In this document: positions 1 through 9,929 of the stretch, one piece after another
Layout of the letters: the number at the start of each line of letters is the position of its first letter
How positions within the stretch are numbered: position 1 is the first letter of the stretch
Assembly: GCA_943704495.1 (NCBI GenBank)
Contig: CALSCR010001591.1
Span: 1-27,038 of the forward strand
From: Pigoraptor chileana
Lineage: Eukaryota; Opisthokonta; Filasterea
Length of the DNA stretch: 27,038 bases
Reading direction: 5' to 3'
The notes under the pieces: generated by a model
What the model was told of the DNA's origin: nothing
What the model saw: the letters and a program-made list of their open reading frames with translations, nothing else
The model's database searches: none
Program-made: the position numbers and the translations under genes

Positions 1-3000
1 ATTCTACGGGTGCCGGGTCCAAGGTGGTACTGCGTGTTGTTCGGGAGCGAGGCTCGTTCTTTGAGCAGACGGTGTCGTGGACAAGCTCTGGCAACGCCGG
101 GCAGTACACTCCGACGGAAGGGACGGTGACGTTTGCGGAGGGTGCGACGGAGGGCACGATCGAGATTTCGATTGTGTCGGACACAACGCCCGAGCTTGCG
201 GAGAGCGTGAGTATTGCTCTGGTTGGTGTGAGCGGAGGGGGCCGGCTGTCGACGGACTCGACGAGTGTGAGTGTGCAGATCCAGGAGAGCGATAATCCAT
301 ATGGTTTCGTCACGTTCGGCAAGTCTGTTTTGTACGTTTGTACAGAGGGGTCATTGTTGCGTGTTCCAGTTAATCGCACCGGCGGTGTTATCGGAAATGC
401 GAGTGTGGATGTTATTGTGGAATTTGGCAGTGCGTCCGAGGAAGATTTGGGAGCAGTGCCCGGTCGAATCGTGTTTGGAAATGGTGTGACCTCGCAAATC
501 TTGGAGATCGGCGTCTTCGCGGATAACTTACCTGAGCTTTCCGAGACTTTGACACTGCGTTTGGTTAATCCTGTCGGCTTTTCTATTGCGAGCGGAGACG
601 ACAAAGCGCCGGTGACAATCTTAGCGAACGATTCTCCATACGGAAATTTCTCAGTCTCGCAAGTTATCAGGATGGTGAGCGAGGATTCCGGATCTGCTAT
701 GGTAACCATCACACGTGTGGGGGGAGCGCTAGGTGCCGTCGTGATTCCGGTGAAGACCGTGCTCGGCAATGCAACGGAGGGCCAGGATTACGTTGGTGTT
801 CAGCAGGACGTGCTGTTCACGGTTGGGCAGTTGACTGCAGATGTCAATATTGTCATTGCAGACGACGATATCCCAGAAAGTGACGAGAGCTTTACGGTTC
901 AAATCGGCGTTCCTCGTTTGGTGGATCAGACACAGGAGATTGTCCCGGGGAGCCCTGCGCTTGGAAGTCTGGCTGTGGCGACCGTGGTCATCATCGCCAA
1001 CGATGATTTCGGTGGGGTGTTCGCGTTCAGTGCCACGTCCCTCACCGTGGCAGCTGATGAGATAAATGGGCCAAATATTGCCACGCTCTCCGTGGTGCGG
1101 ATGCGCGGCGCTTTCGGGGCTGCTACTGTCTCATGGCGAATCGTCGATTTCGACGCCGCAAATTTAGGCGAGGGCGAGGGCTCATTGTCGTTTGCTGATG
1201 GCGAGACATCCAAGGTCATCAATGTTACGATTCTTCCCGATGACATTCCGGAGATGGATCAGGTGTTTACCATTCAGCTCGTGTCGATTGCGGGCAGCGG
1301 AGCATCGATAGGAGCTGAGAGTCGCTCAACGCTGGTCGTGAAAGCCAACGATGATCCGGCGGGCGTTTTCGCATTTGGGCGCGCATCGATCACAGTCGAT
1401 CATTCTGTGGGTGCGCTCCAGCTGGTCATCACCCGGTCCGGTGGCTCTTTTGGAGAAGTGGTACTCGACTACAGCGCGTCGGAGATCGACAGTCTTGGAC
1501 CCGATGAGAAGGCCGTTGCCGGAGCCGATTTTGAAGCAGTCGTCGCCAGTGCGTCGTTTGCTCCGGGTCAGACTAACGTAACAATCCAGATTGTCATACT
1601 CGCCCAAAATGAGGCAGAGTTCTCGGAGAAATTCGTGGTGCGAATAACCGGGGTGCGCCTCGCGGTGGCAAGCGCAGTGCCCATCGACCCGCGGATTGGG
1701 GCTGATAGTGCGTCAGTTGTAACCATCGCCGAACATGGCAATCCAAGCGGCGTCGTCGAGTTCGTGACAGCCGACTTAACTTCTGAGGAAGGATCAGGGC
1801 CCGTCACCGTCACCCTTCAAAGGACTATTGGCACCCGAGGGTCCGTTACAGTAACAGTTCTCGTGTCGACGAAGAGCACCGCCACGGATGTTGTCGACTT
1901 CTCCATATCAACACGTACGGTCGTTTTCGCGGACCGCATATCAACTGCTTCAATCATTCTCGACATTGTCGACGACAGCGATCCTGAGTTGGACGAGGTG
2001 GTTGCGCTTGAGCTGGTGAATGCCACGAACTTCCTCACAATTGGAGCGCGCAGAACCCTCAGCGTCCTTATACCCCAGAACGATGATCCCAATGGAGTGG
2101 TTGGGTTTATCGGTACTGCTGCGTCAGTGACAGTTCCAGAGCCAGTCGAGGGCTCTACCGATGTGGTCCTGACAGTCACGCGTGGTCGAGGTACGTTCGG
2201 TGATGTTTCGATAGGATGGCGGTTGACTGACGCGGGAATCGACTTGTCGACATCAACGGACATAGCGCCATCTTCAGGTGTTGTCCTCCTACCTTCCGGG
2301 GTATCAAACGGAACTATCGTGCTCAGCATTCTCGCCGATGACGTTCCTGAGCTGGAGCGGCGGTTCGTGATCGCCCTTGTCACAATCTCTGGAGGTTCTC
2401 GTCTTGGTGAGCTGACAGCTATCGAGATCGTTGTGCCTGAAAACGACAACCTTCGCGGCGTATTCTCATTTGAGACGGCGAACATCGTCGCGCCTGAGGC
2501 ATTCAAGAGCCGGATTGTGGCAAGGATTGTTCGCACAGAGTCGACTTTTGGAACGGTGGATGTCAGCCTCCAAGCGCGTCAGATCAGTGACGTGCCTGCT
2601 GTACAGTCGGCAACACCAGCAGTCGATTTCACGTTTGGTAACAAATCGCTTCTTGTTGCTCCCGACACCATTGTGATCCGCTTTGGGCCCGGCGTGTCCA
2701 GCGGCTTTGTGAACGTCAACATTGTCGATGACAGATTCCCTGAAATGGACGAGCAGTTCGAGCTTTGGATCCTCAACGTAACTGTCGTCTCCACCGATGG
2801 TAACGTTGTCGTGACAAATCCGAGCTTTGGGTTCGGTCAGGTGCGTCAGATGAAAGCGGTTATTCCGGCAAACGACAATGCGTTCGGAGTCATCAGCGTA
2901 AATGTCTCGTCGTCGGTCAGTGAAGGCAGCGCCGTGCAGCTTGTCGTTGGCAGACTACCGAGCATGGGTGCGTTTGGTCGTGTCACAGGAGTCGTTCAAG

Positions 3001-5523
3001 CGTATTCTGGCACTGCTGTCGCCGCTCTCGATTTTGAGCCGTTCAATCTCACCTTTGTGATTGAGGACGGGTCGTATGATGCCGTATCCGCGCAGTTCCA
3101 GATCCTCGATGATGACATTATTGAGCTGACAGAGTCGTTTAGGGTCGGCGTGCGAATAACATCCACTACGTATGGCGACAGTGTGATTGATGCGAGCAGC
3201 GGTGCGACGGCCTCCAAGGATGCTATTGTGTCGATTCCGTTTCGCACAACAACAGCATTTACATGCCCGGCCGAGTTTTTCTCGGGTGCAAACTGGCCTC
3301 AGACGACGCCGGGTGACATCGTAACTGTGGCATGTGGGGCTGGCTTCGTTGGCACGCAATCCCGCGCGTGCGGTCCCGCCGACCCGACGTGGCAAAAAGT
3401 GGATAGCTCGGGATGCACATCGATTCTTGATCGTCTGCGAAATCTTCGAGACTCAAACATCACTGCAGACTCGGTGGCAGACGCAAATGCGGCGGTGCTT
3501 GAGATTGCAAAGCAGGCGTCATCGCTAGACGCATCCAGTGTATCGAGCACTCTCGACGTGGTAGATCACATGCTGTCGTACTTTTTGGAAAACGTCAATG
3601 TGGCCGACAGTTCTGAAGCAGTCGAATTTGTCAATGTCCTTGGCAGTCTTCTCGATGTTAACCCCAGTGATTTGTCGGCCGAATCGTCCGCACGACTGGC
3701 TTCCAACATCGAATCGATTGCGGCGGCGCTTGCAAACGGACTCGATGAGGATGGCAAGAAGACAATCGATGCTGGCAACCTCGTCGTTGCCGGGGCCGCC
3801 GTGAACGCTCAAACAACAAACTCGCTTTCTTTCCCGTTTACTTCAAACGGTGACGGCAGACGACGTCGCAGTGACAGCGATGTGGTAGATTTCACAATTC
3901 CTGCCGCAGCATTCGCCGAAGCAGCAAACCAAACTCTCGGCGATGGCGAAACGATCAGCGTTCATTTCATCGTGTACAAGAAGCCGACCACATACAATTC
4001 AGTCGATCCCGTTACTCTTGGCACGTCTATCATTTCGGCGTCATTTGCGGATGCCCCTGCAGACGGCGTGCACTTCTCCGATTCGTACGTGGAGTATATT
4101 TTGACGCATAATGCGACTGTGCACCCATCGTGCGTATTCTGGAACGAGTCCAAGTCGACGTGGAGCGATTACGGCTGTTTCGTGGCTGAAACATCTCCGG
4201 CTGGTGACTGGACGAGGTGCCGCTGCAATCATACGACGAGTTTTGCGGTTCTTTTCGGCTCGTCGGACAACACTGCGCTGTCAATAATCACCTACATTGG
4301 GTGCGGCGTGTCGATGTTCGGCGCGGCAGTCACTTTCGTGACCTTTATCATCTTGCGACACCTGAGGTCGTTTGCGATCAAACTACTACTCAACCTAATG
4401 GCGGCGATCTTCTTCACCAACCTCGTCTTCCTTGCGGGTATCAACAACTCTGGAAACAGTGGCCTGTGCGCTGCGACGGCCATATTTCTGCACTTCTTCA
4501 TCTTGTCGCAGTTCACGTGGATGCTCACGATAGCGTTCAATCTTTTCCGCGGAATCGTGCTCCTGGCGACGGACTCGAACGAATATTTCCTGCGCATGAT
4601 TGCGTTTGCATGGGGTGAGTCAGTCCACGTGCAACGATAAGTGTTTCGCACAATGTTGTCGCGGATAGCCGAATGCCGCTTTGTACCTTCTGTTTGACGC
4701 TCACCTTTTTCCTTTGACAACACTTTCAGGTACTCCCGTTGCGGTCGTCGTCCTCTCGATGGCGATCAAGTTCGACATGTACGGAGACGACGAGAAGTAA
4801 GTTCATGGGTCAAAAGAGATAGTGAATCGTGTTCGCGTCGAGAGGATGTAACACATAACATGACCTCGGCTAAACCTGCTTGTCTATTTGTCCAGGTGCT
4901 GGATCGTGGACCGTGGGGCGCTTATTGGATCGTTCATGGTTCCCATTGGCATAGTAATTGTCGCGAATCTCGTCATGTTCATAATGATCGTGCGCGCTCT
5001 CGTGATCCAAGCGGGTGAGCGCAAGCTGCTTCAGCAAAAGGACAACCGCAGTCAGTTCAAGATCTGCGTTGGCATCTTCGTTCTCATGGGCGTCACGTGG
5101 ATATTCGGCCTCATTGCCGTCGAGGACCCCACACGCGTGTCCGAGTACCTGTTCGTGATCACCAACTGCTTCCAGGGCTTCTTCATCTGCGTGGTTTACG
5201 TCGCCAGCAAGCGTGTGCTGCAGGCATATCGCGAGGTGCTCAATTCGAGCTTTGCCGCCATCAGTTCCGCTTTCTCCCGCTCGACGGCAAGCACTGTTGG
5301 TGGTCGCAGCAGTGGCGGCACTTCATCCGGTGCAGCAGGGGGCGTCTCGTCCGCGGCAACCGACTCCACTTCGTCTGGTGTCTTCACTTCGACGGCGTCC
5401 GGCGCACAGTCCTTGTCGCGTGCGTCGGGGGCGGCTTACGTGAGTCAAGTGGATCCCGAGGAGATTTGCGCTCGCGTTCTCTCGATGGGCCCCGGTGACA
5501 ACCTGGGAGAGAGTAGGGTGTGA
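1..5523 (+). CDS. Adhesion GPCR with Calx-beta repeats (ADGRV1/VLGR1-like), 5' partial
   Basis: The reading frame is open from base 3, so the N-terminus lies outside the window. Exons are <1-4614, 4730-4796 and 4896-5523, giving 1768 residues in the window. The extracellular part has one partial and about eight complete Calx-beta domains, each with acidic D-D-x-P-E-x-x-E-x-F calcium-site motifs and NDNP/NDDP-type junctions. A six-cysteine-style hormone-receptor domain follows (3264-3416), then a GAIN region and a GPS motif (4131-4253) with CVFW, the GC pair and CRCNHTTSFAV. Seven hydrophobic helices then appear, with class B2 signatures: WGTPVAVVV in TM4, a KCWI loop, GVTWIFG in TM6 and FQGFF in TM7. 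The tail is rich in Ser, Gly, Thr and Ala and ends in ESRV. The intron phases join cleanly inside TM4 and the second extracellular loop. The family links calcium-dependent adhesion to G-protein signalling at the plasma membrane. Assignment to the adhesion GPCR family is firm; orthology to ADGRV1 itself is inference. Confidence 0.95.
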
Positions 5524-5906
5524 GAGAGCAATGCATCTTCTTCCGCGGCTGAACAAATCCCAAGTGGATCAACCACTTGTGAGATAGAACAAGAAAAAAA
5601 TTAGCGAATCGTTTGCCCAATGCCAAGTGCAATGGTGCGAGCGAGAATTTTGTGTGTATGTGTTGGTTTTGTTTTGTTGCAGCTGTTATTGTTGCTGCTT
5701 TGTGTATATGTGCGTGGGATTATTGTGAATATTTGTGCCAATATGTGTGCGTGTGTGGCTGGTAAAGCTTGCGTAAATACAAATGTACCGAACTTTCGGA
5801 ACTTTATACTTTGTTCGTCACGTGACCGCAGTTGTCGGAGCCAGCGTGCCCAGCCTAAATTTGTCGGACTGTCTCTCCCGACAACTGAAAACGCTCTGAA
5901 CACCAA
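5524..5906. other. Intergenic, GT-rich: GPCR 3' flank and CENP-V promoter
   Basis: No gene is supported here. The middle is rich in TG and TTG tracts that resemble a spliced leader region or a 5'-UTR intron (for example ttgttgcag at about 5674-5682), but nothing fixes such a splice. The last 90 bases hold a CACGTG box and a TTGTCGG inverted repeat, listed separately. A frame open on the plus strand from 5620 is low-complexity Val/Leu/Cys sequence from the TG tracts. Confidence 0.6.
5819..5887 (+). promoter_or_regulatory. Putative CENP-V promoter element: CACGTG box plus CAGTTGTCGG inverted repeat
   Basis: The palindrome TCACGTGA (CACGTG at 5819-5824) is followed by CAGTTGTCGG at 5829-5838, TTGTCGG at 5861-5867 and the exact reverse complement CCGACAACTG at 5878-5887. 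The last ends 19 bases before the first candidate ATG. CAGTTG is both an E-box half and a MYB-type core. The symmetry is seen directly; a regulatory role is inference. Confidence 0.35.
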
Positions 5907-6353
5907 ATGCATGCCATCCAAGCGACCAAGCTCGACAGGATCATGTCTGTCCCGATTCAACACACCGGCGGTTGCCACTGTGGCTCGGTGCGCTTCAGTG
6001 TGCGCGCACCCGCGGACCTTCTCGTTGTCGACTGCAATTGTAGCGTGTGTTCGATGAAACGAAATGCGCACTTTATCGTCCCACAAGAAGACTTCGTGCT
6101 GCTTGCGGGTGCCGACTGCCTCACCGAATACCGATTCAACACACGCGTGGCTGTTCACCTTTTTTGCAAAATATGTGGCGTCCAGGCGTTCTACAGACCG
6201 CGCTCGAATCAGGATGGCATGGCAGTCACCGTCCACTGCCTCGACCCTGGAACCGTCCGAAGCATAACGCAAACAACTTTCGACGGCCGCAATTGGGAAA
6301 GCGAAATGGCTGCGCGTCAAGATATTGCCGCGCTGAGCAAGAAGTCAGAGTAA
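5907..6353 (+). CDS. CENPV: CENP-V-like protein, GFA (Mss4-like zinc) fold
   Basis: This is an intronless gene of 148 residues. The protein has HTGGCHCGSVRF, then DCNCSVCSMK, then HFIVP, then FCKICGVQAFY, and near the end CLDPGTVRS. These match the cysteine framework and spacing of the GFA/CENP-V zinc fold, and the similarity to animal CENP-V runs through almost the whole length. The bacterial branch acts on glutathione adducts; animal CENP-V is linked to centromere and microtubule organisation. Which applies here cannot be told from sequence. The Met at 5943 (MSVPIQHTGG) is an equally good start and sits closer to the conserved domain. The stop lies 141 bases from the stop of the convergent decarboxylase gene. 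No AATAAA is visible on this strand between them. Confidence 0.93.
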   Translation: MHAIQATKLDRIMSVPIQHTGGCHCGSVRFSVRAPADLLVVDCNCSVCSMKRNAHFIVPQEDFVLLAGADCLTEYRFNTRVAVHLFCKICGVQAFYRPRSNQDGMAVTVHCLDPGTVRSITQTTFDGRNWESEMAARQDIAALSKKSE

Positions 6354-6421
6354 AGACGACAATAACTTTGCAAGGCTTTCGCGCATTCCAACAATAACAG
6401 GTGTTGTTCACTCCGGTATAT

Positions 6422-6427
6422 TTTATT
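6422..6427 (-). terminator. Polyadenylation signal AATAAA for the decarboxylase gene
   Basis: TTTATT on the plus strand reads AATAAA on the minus strand, about 68 bases after the decarboxylase stop codon. This is a usual place for a poly(A) signal. It falls in the 141-base gap shared with the convergent CENP-V gene, so the two 3' UTRs probably overlap. Confidence 0.55.
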
Positions 6428-6460
6428 GGTTTTTGTGACCTCCTCACGAAGGACGCATTT

Positions 6461-6482
6461 CACACACACACACACGCACACC
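6461..6482. repeat. (CA)n microsatellite
   Basis: A run of CA dinucleotides with one CG interruption lies just after the decarboxylase stop codon, in its presumed 3' UTR. Confidence 0.9.
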
Positions 6483-6494
6483 TGGGTACAGGCC

Positions 6495-9400
6495 TTATCC
6501 AGACGAGCTGGAAGGAGTGCGTCCAATAGACATTCCCACTCGAACGAGTGTTTCCAGCCCCTCGGCGCTATTCTTCAGGAGATCGCGGTCGAAACAGATT
6601 TTGTCCGCTGGGAATAAAATGACGACAGTGGAGCCACCAAACGCAAAGTGACCATGCTCGTCGATTCGTGACACGCGGGCGCCCCTCTTGCTTGTGAGGA
6701 TCACCGAACCGACCATCATCGCTCCGATGCATACATACGCAACCCTGCCGAAAACGTCGCTGTCGATGAAGGTGACAGTGCGCTTGTTCTCCGTGAAGAC
6801 ATCCACATTCTGGCGGACGGCCATTGGGTTGACAGTGTAATACTTGCCGGGAATGTTGAGTGTGTGCCCGACAATGCCATCGACAGGCACTGGAACAAGA
6901 ATGTGGGATGCAAACCAGGCCTTAGCCACGAAACGAGACAAGAATACACACAAGGCTCTGAGTGATACTATGATTGAAATACCACAACCCTGAAATTGGC
7001 CAACGTTGATGCAATCGACATCCGCTACTCACTGTGAAAGCGGTGATAGTCCTGCGGCGCCAATCTGAAAATGGCCACTGAACCGCCTCTAAATGGCGCG
7101 GCAAGTTTCGGCCCTCCCACTAGTGCCTCGACAGAGAAATGTTTGCCCTTGATCCACACGCGCGTGGCGTCGTCCACAGTCTGGAAGACAACGCAACGCG
7201 AGTCCGCGGGAGAGATAGCGACGTGAGGATCAGGATCCGCCAACTGTCGCGCGCCTGGCTTCAGTTTCCTGTAGAAAAATTCGTTGAATGTTTTGAACGA
7301 GTCGAGGGTGTCGGCCATTTCGTCCGTATCCAGGTTATGGAACTTGATGAAGGGTCGGATGTGGGACACAGAAGATGGGTTGTCGAACTTTGTGCCCTGC
7401 TGCTCCGTCAGCCGCGCCATGATACGCTGCACTCGCGAGTTGCGCACGGTGGAGTCGCCCATGTTGGTGTGGTACATGAGGCGGATGGCAACCCGGATGA
7501 ACACGGGCATCTTCTCCTCGACAATGGCGCCAGTGAGGCGGTCCTGCACAAGGATGTTGCCTGACACGGCACCGATTCCGTAACGTCCGCCAGAGAGATA
7601 GTTACCAATGCGACTCAGCCACCCGCGCGATGCGTAGGCTTCGGTGAGGAGACCGCCCGTGAGAATTTGACCAGGACCGTCCGAGGACCCCTCCGAGCAG
7701 AGCGCAACATGCGACACGGCACCCATCCTGTCGTCGCCAGCAAAGGAGAGCGGGACGCTGCACACGGGGCATTGCACAGGAACGCCCGGCGCCCAGTCGC
7801 ACTGCTCGGATATGAGCCGATACACGGCATCAGGCGCAAGTTCACGATCGCCCGATTCCCCGCCATATGCCGCGTCCATGTCAGCCTCCGAAATCTCAAC
7901 GCCCAGTGCCTCAACAAGCGCCCCAAATTCGATGCGATTGATCTTCCCGTTGTCATCTGTGTCGAATTGAGCAACCATGCGCTTCCAGAAACGCCGGAGC
8001 ACCTCGTGGGAAGGGACAAATTCCACGCGCAGATGAAGTTGCGGCACGAAATCACGCTCGTCGTCGGAGGCGCGGGTTGTGCTCTTTTGTCCGGCGGCGT
8101 CCAGAGTCAGCCACAAGTCGCGCGTTGCATCGCCACCGGCGCAATCATCGGAGGCCTCCTCATCGTTGGCACTCATTTCCATTGCCCCGGAAGCCCCGCC
8201 ATCCTCGTGGCCTTTTGAATCCCCCGTGCTGTCGCCACGCACCAGACCCCCCGGAGCAGACGGGGGCGCATGGTCGTCGTCTTCGTCGTCAGAGCCAAGA
8301 AGCGCAACGTCCTCGATGATACGCGAAATTCTGCGGAGAACCAGCGTTCCCTTGTCGTCCTCAATCTCCCGCGCAGCGCTTGTCGAAACAATATTCTCCA
8401 GGGACACGCTGCAGGAGCCCAGCGGTTTGTTTTTTGCGAGAGCTTTCATGCCATAAACAGTGCATTTCACGTCAAAGCTGCGTTCCGCATCGCGAACAAT
8501 GCTGCACGTCAAATCAAATGGGTGTTCAGTTGCAATGATTGTCAAAGGCGTGCGGCAGCACAAAATATACATAAGTGCTGGTCGGCGTAATATGACCAAT
8601 GACAAGGCTATTAAATGCATGTGCGTACTCATGTGCGTTGTCATCCGAGCGCAATGACTCGAGGCACTACAATCAGAGCACCACCAACTAATGGACTGCG
8701 CCAAGCATTGACTCAAAAGGTACTCACACTGCAAACCGCTCATTCCACTCTGGATGCGGGCCGTTACGGGCAACCCTAGTCTTGAACGTCGTTGCTCCAA
8801 CAGAAACAACAACAAAGGCATTATTCCAGACAAGACCGCCAGTCAAAAGCCCTAGTGAGAATAAACAATTGAAGGCATACAATGAGGCTGTGCCGCATAA
8901 TGAATCGCAGAAGAGACCAAGTTTCAAAACATGGCGTCACCAGCACCACTACACCAATACAAGGCTGCAGCGTAGAAGCAGGAAGTGATGCGCGAACGTA
9001 CCGATGAGTCGCTTGGTTATGAAGAACTGGTATGCACAAACGAATGCGGCGGCAGTGAGAAGCAAATGGGCCCACCCAAAGACGCCGTCGGTCCACGCTT
9101 TAGCACAGTGTAATAGTGACCGTTAAGAAAAAAATACAGTCATAATTATCTAGCATTGGTGTGATGCGAAGTGACAATGAGAAATTGTTTGTTCAAATCA
9201 AAGCGGACAGCGGATATATAAGCAAGCGTTGCCGGCACGAGAATTGTGCCAAGGAGAACAGAAACGAGCCTGCGAGCTGCGAAATTACAATACGACGCAG
9301 GCGAGGGTGTGAGCTGTAGGCAAAACAATCACAGGAAGTCAACATGACAGCCATCGATAAGTCACATACACCACAAGCATACGGACAAATGAGTATGGGT

Positions 9401-9646
9401 GAGTGCAAAAAGAAAACCGTGCAGTGGCACAGTGGCGACTCACCTTTGGGCAGATGCGTGGCCTCCACGACTGTGATTGGACAGCAAGAAATTAAAAAGA
9501 CGTTAATGTGGTTAATTGGTTAAGCAACACGCCGCGACAGCCAATAGCACCTGCTTGTTGATGGCTCTCCTACCTTGCACTCGCAAGAGCCCCGCCACAC
9601 CATTGGCAACAGGCGGCACGCTATTATGGAGAGAAGGCATTTGCAT
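6495..9646 (-). CDS. PSD: Phosphatidylserine decarboxylase, C2/EF-hand type
   Basis: This enzyme converts phosphatidylserine to phosphatidylethanolamine. Exons, in order: 9646-9574, 9470-9444, 8851-8728, 8501-7033 and 6889-6495, giving 695 residues. All junction phases agree. An in-frame stop lies just upstream of the chosen ATG. Residues about 17-120 form a C2 domain (GLLRVQVVEATHLPK, NNAFVVVSVG, PEWNERF). An acidic linker follows, then a canonical EF-hand loop DTDDNGKINRIE at 255-266 and a CPVC...H...C zinc-like knuckle near 319, as in plant PSD2/3. The catalytic domain has SPADSR (Asp508), DYHRFHMPVDGIVGH (His564) and the self-cleavage motif FGGSTVV (Ser651), which yields the pyruvoyl group. 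C2 plus EF-hand forms are usually extramitochondrial endomembrane enzymes with possible calcium control; that is family knowledge. Exon 2 is only 27 bases. Intron 2 may hide a further exon at 9002-9097. Confidence 0.95.
9002..9097 (-). other. Candidate cassette exon in the decarboxylase C2 region
   Basis: Within the 592-base intron 2 of the decarboxylase gene, a 96-base stretch has no stop in the phase-matched frame. It has AAAG before it, a T-rich tract with CTTAAC (branch-like) upstream, and GTACGT after it. Both ends are phase 1, so it could be included or skipped without shifting the frame. It would add 32 mostly hydrophobic residues (GWAHLLLTAAAFVCAYQFF) into a C2 loop. The C2 fold reads better without it, so it may be alternative or spurious. 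Confidence 0.3.
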
Positions 9647-9856
9647 GCAGCTCCGTTGCCATCAAGCGAACCCAACTATGAACGCGTGATCGGCTCCTTG
9701 AATTACAGCGGGTATGTAACGCTTGATAATTCCTGGTTTCAAGAGGACTCGATTGATCTGCAGACAGTAGTGCAAACGTTTGACGTTTCAATACCCAAAA
9801 ACCCCTTCCTTTCTTGCGGTGCACCAGCAGACAGCTGCCAGATTAGGAAATGTAAA

Positions 9857-9862
9857 TTTATT
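9857..9862 (-). terminator. Polyadenylation signal AATAAA for ZC3H3
   Basis: The minus strand reads AATAAA about 68 bases past the ZC3H3 stop codon, the same distance seen for the decarboxylase gene. It lies in the 283-base gap between ZC3H3 and the decarboxylase start. Confidence 0.55.
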
Positions 9863-9929
9863 GAAAACCAAATATGGCTACAGCAGTGCCCCTCCGACAA
9901 GGTTCCAATGGCCGGCTCCGACCAGTCCA

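Noticed and set aside
1817-2536. 239-codon open frame on the minus strand inside the GPCR
   Set aside because: It is antisense to the Calx-beta repeats, Ser/Thr/Arg-rich without domains, and explained by codon bias of the coding strand.
5620-6057. Plus-strand frame with a signal-peptide-like start upstream of CENP-V
   Set aside because: The hydrophobic run comes from TG/TTG tracts, and the end overlaps CENP-V in another frame.
5601-6320. 239-codon minus-strand frame over CENP-V
   Set aside because: It is antisense to a well-conserved gene and has no recognisable domain; the part outside CENP-V is repeat-like.
7025-8833. Unspliced N-terminal extension of the decarboxylase
   Set aside because: The frame between 8727 and 8502 has no domain similarity and is bounded by GTGAGT and TGCAG; splicing it out restores a continuous C2 domain.
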